From the NCBI GenBank assembly GCA_963643505.1, contig CAVIKF010000001.1, forward strand, positions 62,001-126,000: DNA of 64,000 nucleotides, in the 5' to 3' direction. The position numbers and the translations under genes are program-made. Numbering within the stretch: position 1 is the first letter of the stretch; every line of letters begins with the position of its first letter. This document shows positions 17,489 through 26,544 of the stretch, piece by piece. Under the pieces are notes generated by a model. That model searched no databases, had not been told where the DNA came from, and saw only the letters and a program-made list of their open reading frames with translations. Source of the stretch: CAVEFW01 sp963643505 (GTDB taxonomy: Bacteria; Actinomycetota; Coriobacteriia; Coriobacteriales; Eggerthellaceae).

Positions 17489-20400
17489 GTCCCTCGTCCT
17501 CAAAGGTTTCAAGTCGTTTGCCGACCGTAGCGTGCTCTCCATGGAGCCCGGCATTACCGCCATCGTCGGTCCCAACGGCTCGGGCAAATCGAACATCTCC
17601 GACGCGGTCTTGTGGGTGTTGGGAGAACGCAATGCCAAAAGCCTCCGCGGCCAGGTCATGGAGGATGTCATCTTCGCCGGCTCTTCCGCGCGCAAAAGCG
17701 TTGGCGTTGCCGAGGTCACCCTTGTGCTCGACAACTCTGACGGCTCTTTGCCCGTGGATTATGACGAGGTTGCCGTCACGCGCCGCATGTATCGCAACGG
17801 CGAGAGCGACTACCTGATCAACAACACGCTTGCCCGACGAATGGATGTCCTTGACATCCTCCATGACTCCGGGCTTGGAACCGGTACCCATTCCATCATC
17901 AGCCAGGGCCACCTCGACAACATCTTGTCCAGCAAACCCGAGGATCGCCGCGCGCTCATAGAGGAGGCCGCCGGCGTTCTCAAGCACAAGCAACGCAAGG
18001 CGAAAAGCCAGCGCAAGTTGGAGCAGATGGACCTTCACCTCATGCGCGTCAAAGATGTCGTGAGCGAGGTCGAACGCCAACTTGGACCCCTTCAACGCAA
18101 GGCACGTCGTGCGCTCCAATATGCAGAGGCAAGCGAGCAGCTTAAAGACATCCAACTCATTCTCGCCGTTGACGACCTTCGTGCGCTGAAGTGCGAATGG
18201 GACGAAACCGTTGAGCGCGAGAAGACGGCGGAAGCTTCCCTCGCGGCCTCGAAACAAGAAGTGGATGAGGCCGAGGCAGAATACGAACGCCTTCAGGCGA
18301 AGATTCGCAAAGAGAGCACGGAGGTTGCGTCTCTTGCGAACAAGCAGACGCGCGTTGCCTCCCTTGTCGAGCGTCTCGAATCCACTAATCTGCTCATCAG
18401 CGAGAGACGTAAGAGCGCGCAGACGCGTTGCGCCGAGCTTACCTTGGAACTTGATTCCAACAACGAGCGGAGAAAATTGCTCCAAGGACAGCGCGCCGAT
18501 GCCGCAAAACGCCTCGAAGAGGTACGCGAAAAACGTGCCGAGGTGGACGAGCTTTTAAGACAGACGACCGATAAAGCGCAGGAAGCTAAGCAAGCACGTA
18601 TCGATCTCGAGAACGAGCTTTCGACAAACTCCAGAACACGCAACGAGATACAACGCTCGATAGATGATAAGCGGCGGGAGCTCACCCAATCCCAAGAGAA
18701 GCTTGCCGGAGCCCTTGGACGACTTCAAGCCGCTGAAGGCCTTGACCGCGATTTCCAAGCTCGTGTTGACGCCGCACGTGGGGCCCAGGACGTGGCCGAA
18801 GCCACCCTGTCCCAAACCCAACAACGCCTCACGACCCTCGTCGCGGAAGAGGCAAAGAAGCGCCAAGCTATGGAAGAGGCTCGTGCCATCCGGGACAAAT
18901 TGGCCGCAGATGCCGACGAAGCGCAGGCAAAGGTTCGCTCCCTCGAGTCCACCATCAAGGGATTGGAAGAGGTGGAGAAGACAGCGAGCACGGCGGCCAG
19001 CCCAGCGCGCGCATGGCTTCTCGAGCGCAAGGGCGATACAACGGGGGCGCTTTTCCCGTTATCCGAGGAACTGTTCGTCGAGGAAGGCTATGAGTCGATC
19101 GTCGAGCGGCTCCTCGGTGCCGACAGCTTGTCCCTTATCGCCGAGGATCCTCGGCGCGTCCGCGCTATCGACACCCTGATTCGCGGCTCTGAGCAGGAAG
19201 GCGGCGTTACCCTTGTCTTGGCCAGCGAGCCGCAACGTCTTTCCGTGCCTTCCGCTCGTAATAGCAAACACGGGATGCCGCTTATCGCCAAACTCTCAAC
19301 CAGTGATGCCTTTGCCCCGATCGCCGAGGCCTTGCTTGGTGACGTCGTGCTTTGCGACACGCTCGACGCGGCCCTTGTCGCGCACGCTCAGGACAAAGAA
19401 GGTCTACGCTTCGCCACGCCTGAGGGTAACGTTGTGTTCCCCAACGGGCGCGTCCGCATTGTCAACGAGAGCGAGACGGACAAAGACTTCGGGTCCTTTG
19501 GCCGTGCGCGTCGCCTCGTGACGCTCAAAGACGACCTCGCGTTGGCTACCATCGCCGCCGATGAGGCGCGGCGCGTTGCAGAAAAGGCCAACGAGGCTGC
19601 ACGGATTGCGACCGATGAGTGTTTGGAGGCAAGTCAAAAGCTCGCGGACGCAAAGGGTGCCGTCTCTTCTGCCAAGAGGGAGCAAATCGCTGCTTCCTCG
19701 CGTTTAGAGAAGGTCGTAGCTGAGCACAAGGCAAGCCAACGCTCCCAAGCTGAGTCCCATACGCTCGTAGAAACCCTTCGTCCTGTGGTGGAATCGCTCA
19801 ACTTGCAACTCAACCAATTGGAATCCGACCTCTCCAAGGCGCGTGACGTGGTTCGCGCAACCCAGCAAAAGCTCGACCCCGCCCGAAACGTTGAGGCACG
19901 TCTTTCCCAAACACTCTCCGAGACAAAGCTCAAGTCGGTGACCCTCGCACAACAGGAAACCTATGAACTCCACATCGTGGAGGAACGCGCCAACGAACTC
20001 ATCCGCATCGGCGAGGCCGATGAGGGCTCTTTGCGCTTGTTGGCCCAAAAGCAACGGGCCCGCAAAAGGACTGAGCCACTCATGGACACGTTGCGCGTCA
20101 TCAACGACAACGCCCACCGCGTCCTTGGTGCGCTATCGGCAAGCGTGGACGCCGCGCAAACAGCCTCGATTGGGGCAAGCGCCAACGCAACCGAGGCACG
20201 CAACGTCTACCGTAGCGCCCAAGAGTCGCTCACGAGTAAAACGAACACCTTGGCCTCGATACGCGAGGAGAAAGTCCGTCTCGAGATGCGGGTACAATCA
20301 TTGGCCGGCGACATCGTCACGGAGATGGGGGCGACGATGGAGGAGGCGCTCGAGACTCCTGTGCTCGACGACCGCGCCACGCTCGAAGAAGAGGCCGAGC

Positions 20401-21038
20401 ACCTGCGTCGCCGTATTTCGAACATGGGGACCATCAACCCTGATGCAGCCAAAGAATACGAGGAGCTCAAGTCTCGCTATGACTACCTTCGAGCACAATT
20501 GAGCGACCTCGCCAGCGCCCGTGCTACGCTGAAAAAGATCGACGCCGTCATCGATGAGCGCATGAGGGATGATTTCTCGCGGACCTTTGACCAGGTAAAC
20601 GGCCACTTCCAACAAATATTTGCTCAGCTGTTCCCGGGCGGCTCTGCGATTTTGAGTCTTGTCGACCCCAATGATTTGGAAAACACCGGCGTTGAGGTCT
20701 CTGCCCAACCGCGCGGCAAGAAGATTTCGAAGATGTCGCTTATGTCCGGTGGAGAGAAGTCCTTGGTCGCACTCGCCTTGCTCTTTGCGGTCTACAAAAC
20801 CCGTTCCACTCCCTTCTATATCCTTGACGAGGTTGAGGCCGCACTTGACGACAGCAACCTCCGTCGCCTCATTTCCTATCTGGACGCCTTGAGGGAGGAA
20901 ACGCAACTCATCATGATCACCCACCAGCGACGCACTATGGAGATGGCCGACGTCTTGTTCGGCGTCTCGATGCAAGCAGACGGCGTGACCCGAGTCATAA
21001 GCCAACGTTTGGAAAAAGCCCTTCAATACGCCGAGTAG
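17478..21038 (+). CDS. smc: Chromosome partition protein SMC
   Basis: Structural-maintenance-of-chromosomes ATPase, the core of condensin with ScpA and ScpB (not in the window). Walker A is GPNGSGKSN near residue 32; long coiled coils flank a hinge at about residues 515-650 (LLERKGDTTGALFPL to GRVRIVNES); the C-terminal head has the signature MSGGEKSLVALAL and Walker B FYILDEVEAALDD. 1186 residues, standard. ATG 17478 lies within the last codons of rnc. Confidence 0.96.
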   Translation: MYLKSLVLKGFKSFADRSVLSMEPGITAIVGPNGSGKSNISDAVLWVLGERNAKSLRGQVMEDVIFAGSSARKSVGVAEVTLVLDNSDGSLPVDYDEVAVTRRMYRNGESDYLINNTLARRMDVLDILHDSGLGTGTHSIISQGHLDNILSSKPEDRRALIEEAAGVLKHKQRKAKSQRKLEQMDLHLMRVKDVVSEVERQLGPLQRKARRALQYAEASEQLKDIQLILAVDDLRALKCEWDETVEREKTAEASLAASKQEVDEAEAEYERLQAKIRKESTEVASLANKQTRVASLVERLESTNLLISERRKSAQTRCAELTLELDSNNERRKLLQGQRADAAKRLEEVREKRAEVDELLRQTTDKAQEAKQARIDLENELSTNSRTRNEIQRSIDDKRRELTQSQEKLAGALGRLQAAEGLDRDFQARVDAARGAQDVAEATLSQTQQRLTTLVAEEAKKRQAMEEARAIRDKLAADADEAQAKVRSLESTIKGLEEVEKTASTAASPARAWLLERKGDTTGALFPLSEELFVEEGYESIVERLLGADSLSLIAEDPRRVRAIDTLIRGSEQEGGVTLVLASEPQRLSVPSARNSKHGMPLIAKLSTSDAFAPIAEALLGDVVLCDTLDAALVAHAQDKEGLRFATPEGNVVFPNGRVRIVNESETDKDFGSFGRARRLVTLKDDLALATIAADEARRVAEKANEAARIATDECLEASQKLADAKGAVSSAKREQIAASSRLEKVVAEHKASQRSQAESHTLVETLRPVVESLNLQLNQLESDLSKARDVVRATQQKLDPARNVEARLSQTLSETKLKSVTLAQQETYELHIVEERANELIRIGEADEGSLRLLAQKQRARKRTEPLMDTLRVINDNAHRVLGALSASVDAAQTASIGASANATEARNVYRSAQESLTSKTNTLASIREEKVRLEMRVQSLAGDIVTEMGATMEEALETPVLDDRATLEEEAEHLRRRISNMGTINPDAAKEYEELKSRYDYLRAQLSDLASARATLKKIDAVIDERMRDDFSRTFDQVNGHFQQIFAQLFPGGSAILSLVDPNDLENTGVEVSAQPRGKKISKMSLMSGGEKSLVALALLFAVYKTRSTPFYILDEVEAALDDSNLRRLISYLDALREETQLIMITHQRRTMEMADVLFGVSMQADGVTRVISQRLEKALQYAE

Positions 21039-21108
21039 GGGATACGCCCGAAGGCAGTTGCCGCTCGTTGTGGTACTCTGGGAAGACTGATTAGCATAAG
21101 GAGCATTC

Positions 21109-22440
21109 ATGGGTTTTTTCGATCGCGTCAGCGAGGGCCTTTCCCGTTCGCGTAACAAATTCAAGGAACAGATCAACGTCTTGCTCGACCGCGGCCCGGA
21201 CCTCGATGAGGATTTTTGGGATGGCCTTGAAGAGACGCTCATCTTAAGCGACATCGGCGGTTCTGCCTCTTGTGATATAGTCGAAAATCTTCGTGACCAG
21301 GCGAAGCGAAAAGCACTGCCTGATGCCTATGCGGTCCTTGATATGCTCTATGAACAGGTCGCAAACACCTTCGCTCCTGCTGAGAAAGACATTTTTGAGA
21401 GCGATAGTGCCCTCGTCCTTTTTGTGGGCATCAACGGAACCGGGAAGACCACGACTGTTGGCAAGATCGCGAAAAAGGAAACCGACGCGGGAAGGACTGT
21501 CATCCTTGGCAGTGCGGATACCTTCCGTGCCGCAGCCATCGAGCAACTTGAGGTTTGGGCGAAACGAGCACAGGTTGAGATGGTCACGCGCGAACGCGGG
21601 TCCGACCCCGCAAGCGTGTGCTACGACACGATTGAGCGTGCGGAAGCCATAGGTGCGGACCTTGTCCTTATCGATACCGCAGGTCGCCTCCACACCAGTT
21701 CCGACCTCATGCGTGAGCTTGAGAAGGTCGTCAACGTCGTGCGCAAGCGCAGTAGCTACCCGGTCTACACGGTTTTGGTGATCGATGCCACTACTGGCCA
21801 AAACGGTCTTCACCAGGCGCGTGAATTCAACAAATCCCTCGATTTGGACGGCCTGATCATCACCAAGCTTGACGGAACGGCCAAGGGCGGCATCGCGCTC
21901 GCTGTTTCTCACGAGCTTGAGCTTCCCATCTTCAAGATTGGCGTGGGCGAGGGCATTGACGATTTGCGGCCCTTTGATCCCATGGACTTCGCGAAGGCCT
22001 TGCTCGGCGATTTCGACGAGCGCCAGGATGAGTCCAACAAGGAGAACGACAGTGAGCCTGACGGGGAGACCGACGAGCGCCAAGGTGAGCCTGATAGGGA
22101 CCGGGAATCTTTCAACTCAGGAGCTGACGAGTATCGAATACCCGCCATCTCGAAGCCTGACGGGGAGCAGGAACCCACCCCCGTCGTCGAAGAAGAGACA
22201 AAGGAAATAGAGCTCGACCAGCAAGAACCCGAACTTGAGGATCTCGACGAGCACGATGAATCCCAGGAACCTGCTGCGGAGGACGCGGAGGACGCGCATG
22301 AGGCGGAGGCTGTTGAGACTGTTGGGCTTGATACTCTCGAAGAAAGCGATGAATCCCAGGTTCCTGCCGCGGAAGAGGACGTCGCACCCGCGGAAGAGGA
22401 ACGCAAGAAACGAAGCTGGTTCAGCCGCCTGTTCGAATAG
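21109..22440 (+). CDS. ftsY: Signal recognition particle receptor FtsY with C-terminal acidic extension
   Basis: SRP receptor GTPase that docks ribosome-nascent chain-SRP complexes at the membrane. The N domain starts at residue 1 (FFDRVSEGLSRSR); G1 is GINGTGKTT (107-115), then DTFRAAA, DTAGRLH, TKLDGTAKGG and the closing GVGEGIDDLRPFDP. The NG core ends near residue 303. Residues 304-443 are a low-complexity tail rich in Glu, Asp, Pro and Ser, with near-repeats (DESQEPAAED, DESQVPAAEED; EPDGE twice), ending RKKRSWFSRLFE. Most FtsY proteins carry the acidic A domain at the N-terminus instead. ATG 21109 follows AAGGAG. Confidence 0.93.
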   Translation: MGFFDRVSEGLSRSRNKFKEQINVLLDRGPDLDEDFWDGLEETLILSDIGGSASCDIVENLRDQAKRKALPDAYAVLDMLYEQVANTFAPAEKDIFESDSALVLFVGINGTGKTTTVGKIAKKETDAGRTVILGSADTFRAAAIEQLEVWAKRAQVEMVTRERGSDPASVCYDTIERAEAIGADLVLIDTAGRLHTSSDLMRELEKVVNVVRKRSSYPVYTVLVIDATTGQNGLHQAREFNKSLDLDGLIITKLDGTAKGGIALAVSHELELPIFKIGVGEGIDDLRPFDPMDFAKALLGDFDERQDESNKENDSEPDGETDERQGEPDRDRESFNSGADEYRIPAISKPDGEQEPTPVVEEETKEIELDQQEPELEDLDEHDESQEPAAEDAEDAHEAEAVETVGLDTLEESDESQVPAAEEDVAPAEEERKKRSWFSRLFE

Positions 22441-22476
22441 AATCCGAAAACACAACAAACCTAAGGAGAACCCCAC

Positions 22477-23901
22477 ATGCTTGAGAACCTCTCCGAGCGA
22501 TTGCAAAACATATTTTCCGGATTGAAATCCAAAGGCCGACTGACCGAGGAAGACATCAATGACGCCATGCGTGAGATTCGACTCGCTCTTCTTGAGGCCG
22601 ATGTCAACTACAAGGTCGTCAAAGGGTTTGTGGCTCGCACCAAGGAGCGCTGCCTCGGCGCCGAGGTCCTCGAAAGCCTCACTCCGGCGCAAAACGTCAC
22701 TAAGATCGTCATCGACGAGTTGACCGAGCTCCTCGGACGCAGCGACTCGAAACTCGTCCTCTCCAGCCGCATCCCTAATGTCATCATGCTGGTTGGCTTA
22801 CAAGGATCGGGCAAGACAACCGCCGCGGCAAAGCTAGCATACCGTCTCAAACAGCAAAAACACAACCCGTTGCTAGTTGCATGCGACGTGTATCGTCCCG
22901 CAGCGGCGGACCAACTTGAGACCCTGGGTAACGAGATCGGAGTCCGCGTCTATCGTGGTGACGGTGTGGATCCCGTGGCAATCGCAAAAGAGGGAGTCAA
23001 GGACGCAATCGACCATTTCCGTGACGTCGTCATCGTCGACACCGCAGGTCGTCTCCATGTTGACGAGGATATGATGGTCGAGGCCCAAAACATCAAGGCC
23101 GCCGTCAAGCCCGACCAAATCCTCATGGTCGTCGATGCCATGACCGGTCAAGACGTTGTCAATGTCGTCAAGGCCTTCGCCGAGCGCGTCGACTTCGACG
23201 GCGTCATCATGTCCAAGATGGATGGCGACGCCCGCGGCGGAGGCGCTCTTTCCATCCGTGAGGTCACCGGCAAGCCCATAAAGTTCATCTCGCAGGGCGA
23301 GAAACCTGATTCACTCGAAGAGTTCCACCCCGATCGCATGGCCAAGAGAATCCTTGGCATGGGCGACGTGGTTTCCCTTATCGAGAGCGCAGTGGCAACC
23401 CAAGACGCGGTCATCAAGGAGGAGCAGGCGCAGCGTCTCATGAAAGCGCGCCTCACCATGGACGACTTCGTCGACATGAACCGCCAAATCCAAAAGATGG
23501 GCGGCATCAGCAAACTCATCAGCGCTCTTCCCGGAGGAGACAAGGCGCTTGGAAGCGGCCAGATCGACGAAGGCGCCCTTGATCGCATGGAAATCATCAT
23601 CGGCTCCATGACCAAGGAGGAACGCGCGAAGCCCGAAGTACTCAACGGCAGCCGCCGAGCTCGTATCGCATCAGGCGCTGGCGTCACCGTTCGCGAGGTC
23701 AACGAAGTGGTAAAACACTACAACGAGACCAAGAAGATGTTGAAAAAGTTCGCCCCCGACGGCGATTTCTCAAACCTAAAAGGCGGTAAGAAGGGGAAGC
23801 GGGGCCGCGGAGGCAAACGTCGGAGAGGAATGGGTGTGCCAGGCATGGGCGGCTTGGACATGAAGGAGCTCAAAAAGCTCGCTGACCAGTTGTCGAAGTA
23901 G
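22477..23901 (+). CDS. ffh: Signal recognition particle protein Ffh
   Basis: SRP54 homologue binding signal sequences and 4.5S/6S SRP RNA. N domain, then G1 GLQGSGKTT, DVYRPAAADQL, DTAGRLH, and SKMDGDARGGGALS; the methionine-rich M domain (about residues 300-430) binds RNA and signal peptide. The C-terminus is basic then Gly/Met-rich (RRGMGVPGMGGLDM). 474 residues, normal. ATG 22477 follows AAGGAGA. It is 36 bases after ftsY, so receptor and particle are probably made from one transcript. Confidence 0.96.
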   Translation: MLENLSERLQNIFSGLKSKGRLTEEDINDAMREIRLALLEADVNYKVVKGFVARTKERCLGAEVLESLTPAQNVTKIVIDELTELLGRSDSKLVLSSRIPNVIMLVGLQGSGKTTAAAKLAYRLKQQKHNPLLVACDVYRPAAADQLETLGNEIGVRVYRGDGVDPVAIAKEGVKDAIDHFRDVVIVDTAGRLHVDEDMMVEAQNIKAAVKPDQILMVVDAMTGQDVVNVVKAFAERVDFDGVIMSKMDGDARGGGALSIREVTGKPIKFISQGEKPDSLEEFHPDRMAKRILGMGDVVSLIESAVATQDAVIKEEQAQRLMKARLTMDDFVDMNRQIQKMGGISKLISALPGGDKALGSGQIDEGALDRMEIIIGSMTKEERAKPEVLNGSRRARIASGAGVTVREVNEVVKHYNETKKMLKKFAPDGDFSNLKGGKKGKRGRGGKRRRGMGVPGMGGLDMKELKKLADQLSK

Positions 23902-24006
23902 TATTGCTTTTCCAAGAAGTTAGCACTAAAATTAGTAGCTGCTGTTTTTCCTGGGGATTTTACCCTGCGGAATAGGATTGATTAAGGTAAAAAAGGAGTT
24001 TAATCC

Positions 24007-24252
24007 ATGGCTGTTAAGATTCGCCTCGCTCGCCACGGCGCAAAGAAGCGCCCCTATTATCGTATTGTCGTTGCCGACGCCCGCGCACCGCGCGATGGTC
24101 GTTTCATCGAGGAGGTTGGCCGTTACAACCCCTGCAGCGAGCCCAAGCTTATCCAGTTCGACATGGAGAAGGTCGACAAGTGGATCGCTAACGGCGCCCA
24201 GCCGACCGACACGGTTGCCAAGCTCTTGGCTGACGCTCGCAAGGAAGCTTAA
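24007..24252 (+). CDS. rpsP: 30S ribosomal protein S16
   Basis: Small-subunit assembly protein. MAVKIRLARHGAKKRPYYRIVVADAR followed by the IEEVGRYNP block identifies it. 81 residues, full length. AAAAAAGGAG precedes ATG 24007. First gene of a tight rpsP-khpA-rimM-trmD cluster; the 105-base gap after ffh has TTGCTT and TAAAAT at 19-base spacing, a possible weak promoter. Confidence 0.97.
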   Translation: MAVKIRLARHGAKKRPYYRIVVADARAPRDGRFIEEVGRYNPCSEPKLIQFDMEKVDKWIANGAQPTDTVAKLLADARKEA

Positions 24253-24257
24253 GTCCC

Positions 24258-24509
24258 ATGTCTGAGCTGGCTGAGGACATTGTTAGCTTGGTTGAGGCCG
24301 TCGTCCTGCCACTCGTTGATTACCCGGATGACTTCCAGGCAACGGTCTCCGAGGAATCCGGAGAGATTCTCGTGGAGATGAATGTTAACGAGGAAGATGC
24401 TGGCAAGGTCATCGGTCGCCAGGGTCGCGTGATCAAGGCAATTCGCACGCTTACGCGCGCAGCTGCCTCTCGTGAGGGTGCTCATGTCGAAGTGGAGCTT
24501 ATTGATTAA
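24258..24509 (+). CDS. khpA: KH-domain RNA-binding protein KhpA (YlqC)
   Basis: Small single-KH RNA-binding protein. The KH signature VIGRQGRVIKAIRTL is at about residues 50-65. 83 residues, the usual size. In other Gram-positive bacteria KhpA pairs with KhpB (Jag) and influences cell-length control; that is family knowledge. It starts five bases after rpsP and ends directly at rimM (TAAATG). Confidence 0.92.
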   Translation: MSELAEDIVSLVEAVVLPLVDYPDDFQATVSEESGEILVEMNVNEEDAGKVIGRQGRVIKAIRTLTRAAASREGAHVEVELID

Positions 24510-25040
24510 ATGCGAGCCTGGTGTGATATAGCCGAGCTTACCAATACCAAACATCTTAACGGAGGCCTTGTCGTGAGATGCACGGCAGGGCTTCCCTTTT
24601 TGCTGGAAGAGGGTATGGAGGTTCGTCTCGTGCCCCCCGTTCTCGATGCGCCACGAAACGTGACGGTAGCAGACGCCCAATCTCACAGCGTTGACAGCGG
24701 GGTTGTATGGTTTGACGAGGTCAAAGACGCAGCGAAGGCAAAGTTGCTCGTGGGATGCCATTGTCTTGTGCCCCGCACTGCTGTCGATGAGTTGACCAAG
24801 CGAGTTTTTATCGACGACGAGGAGTTCGACATCTCCGGATGGGAAGCCTACGACGAGGATCAGGGCTTTTTGGGCACCGTCGTCGAGATTCGTGAGATGC
24901 CCGGCCAGATGATGCTCATTATCGATCGGTGCACGTGTGAACCTCTCATGGTCCCGCTGGTCGACGAGTTCATATCCGACATCGACGAAGAGGGGCATAT
25001 ACTCCACCTCAGCGTTCCCGCCGGCATCCTTACCCTGTAG
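24510..25040 (+). CDS. rimM: Ribosome maturation factor RimM
   Basis: Assembly factor for the 30S head that binds S19. The N-terminal beta-barrel is divergent (AWCDIAELTNTKHLNGGLVV in place of the usual GxIxxxHGLxGxxxV); the C-terminal PRC-barrel is better kept (DQGFLGTVVEI, PLVDEFISDID). 176 residues. Its position between khpA and trmD supports the call. ATG 24510 begins immediately after the khpA stop. Confidence 0.87.
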   Translation: MRAWCDIAELTNTKHLNGGLVVRCTAGLPFLLEEGMEVRLVPPVLDAPRNVTVADAQSHSVDSGVVWFDEVKDAAKAKLLVGCHCLVPRTAVDELTKRVFIDDEEFDISGWEAYDEDQGFLGTVVEIREMPGQMMLIIDRCTCEPLMVPLVDEFISDIDEEGHILHLSVPAGILTL

Positions 25041-25050
25041 GTGCATTACC

Positions 25051-25857
25051 ATGATTATCGAGACGCTTTCGACTTTTCCCTCGATGTTCGACTCTGTCAT
25101 GGGATCTTCCATGATGCGTATCGCACAAGAGAAGGGGATTATCGACTTTACCGCATATGACCTCCGCGATTGGACCTACGACCGCCACCGCACCACCGAC
25201 GATGAGCCTTACGGAGGCGGTGTTGGTCTCGTCATGAAGTGCGAACCGATCTTTGATGCCTATGATGCTCTTTGCGGCATTCGCGATCTCTCCGAAGAGC
25301 AAGGCCGCGCCGCCTGTCCTCCTACCGGCTGCAAACCTCGTCACGCGGACGACAAGCGCCCCTACACCGTCTTCCTATCTCCCGCAGGAGAGCGCTTTGA
25401 CGACAAAATCGCGCTTGCGCTTGCGAAGGAAGAGCGTCTGCTTTTCGTCTGCGGACATTACGAGGGGATCGATGAGCGTGCCTATGATCTCGCTGATAGG
25501 GTCATCTCTCTTGGAGACTACGTCTTGACCAGCGGTGAGCTTGCATCGATGGTCATAATTGACGCAGTGGTGCGCAAACTCCCCGGAGTCCTTGGAGCAA
25601 AGACGGGCGCTGCCGAGGAAAGCTTCAGCGACGGCCTCCTTGAATTCCCCCAATATACGCGCCCGAGCGTCTATCGCGACAAAGAGGTTCCGCCCGTCCT
25701 GCTCTCCGGAAACCATGCTGCTATAGCGACCTGGCGTCACGAGGAAAGCCTTAGAAGGACAGCGCAGTTCCGACCGGACCTCTTAGCAGACCTACATCTT
25801 TCCGATTCCGACCGCGTATTCTTGGATAACGCTGGCCTTTTGCCCGAAAATGGGTAA
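25051..25857 (+). CDS. trmD: tRNA (guanine-N1)-methyltransferase TrmD
   Basis: SPOUT methyltransferase making m1G37, needed for reading-frame maintenance. IETLSTFPSMFD starts the protein; DDEPYGGGVGLVMK, CGHYEGIDER and SLGDYVLTSGELA form the trefoil knot and active site. A 30-residue segment rich in Cys, Pro and Arg (EQGRAACPPTGCKPRHADDKRP) lies in the flexible loop before YTVFLSPAG. 268 residues. ATG 25051 is ten bases after the rimM stop; longer in-frame starts would overlap rimM. Confidence 0.95.
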   Translation: MIIETLSTFPSMFDSVMGSSMMRIAQEKGIIDFTAYDLRDWTYDRHRTTDDEPYGGGVGLVMKCEPIFDAYDALCGIRDLSEEQGRAACPPTGCKPRHADDKRPYTVFLSPAGERFDDKIALALAKEERLLFVCGHYEGIDERAYDLADRVISLGDYVLTSGELASMVIIDAVVRKLPGVLGAKTGAAEESFSDGLLEFPQYTRPSVYRDKEVPPVLLSGNHAAIATWRHEESLRRTAQFRPDLLADLHLSDSDRVFLDNAGLLPENG

Positions 25858-25923
25858 CGAAAAGCGGTATGATTAGAAGCTACGCTGCTAACGTACGATT
25901 TCAAGAGGGGAGACGCCTCAAGC

Positions 25924-26493
25924 ATGGCTGAGCAGACGGCTGAAGAACTTCCACAACCGAAAAAATCACGCACGATCATCAATTTCATCGTTGAGATCGT
26001 TGTCATTTTGGCAATTGTGTTCGGTCTGTCCTTCCTTCTTCGCACGTTCGTGTTCGGCTCTTACGCCATCCCTTCGGCCTCCATGGAGACCACTATCATG
26101 ACCGGCGATATGATCTTTTCCGAAAAGGTCAGCTATTACACCCGAGACCCTCAAGCAGGGGATATCGTCACCTTCATCGACCCCGAGACCCCTAGTCGAA
26201 CCCTCATAAAGCGCATCATCGCCACTGAGGGGCAAACGATTACGCTCAAAAACGGCAAGGTGCATGTTGACGGTGTCGCCCTCGATGAGGAATACACGCA
26301 CGGCAAGCCCAGCTATGAGCTAGCAAGCACGATCACCTTCCCCTACACTGTCCCGGCGGGATATGTATGGGTCATGGGAGACAATCGTACGAACTCCCAG
26401 GACTCGCGTTACTTCGGCGCCGTCCCGATATCCTCGATCACGGGCAGGGCCGCTGTCATATATTGGCCGCTCAACCGCGTGGGACTCCTGTAG
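25924..26493 (+). CDS. lepB: Signal peptidase I
   Basis: Membrane serine protease that cleaves Sec and Tat signal peptides. One N-terminal transmembrane helix (about residues 19-41, NFIVEIVVILAIVFGLSFLL); the catalytic Ser lies in IPSASMETT, the catalytic Lys in IKRIIATEG, and box E GDNRTNSQDSR is intact. 189 residues, typical of the single-helix Gram-positive type. AGAGGGGAG precedes ATG 25924. TATGAT at 25867-25872 could be a -10. Its neighbour order with trmD is common in Gram-positives. Confidence 0.93.
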   Translation: MAEQTAEELPQPKKSRTIINFIVEIVVILAIVFGLSFLLRTFVFGSYAIPSASMETTIMTGDMIFSEKVSYYTRDPQAGDIVTFIDPETPSRTLIKRIIATEGQTITLKNGKVHVDGVALDEEYTHGKPSYELASTITFPYTVPAGYVWVMGDNRTNSQDSRYFGAVPISSITGRAAVIYWPLNRVGLL

Positions 26494-26544
26494 GCCCACC
26501 TTTGATATTTAGGTAGTTATCAGTCAGAGAGAAGAAGGAGAGCG

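Noticed and set aside
23920..23950. TTAGCACTA before rpsP as a second CIRCE element
   Set aside because: The right arm does not match GAGTGCTAA at the required nine-base spacing.
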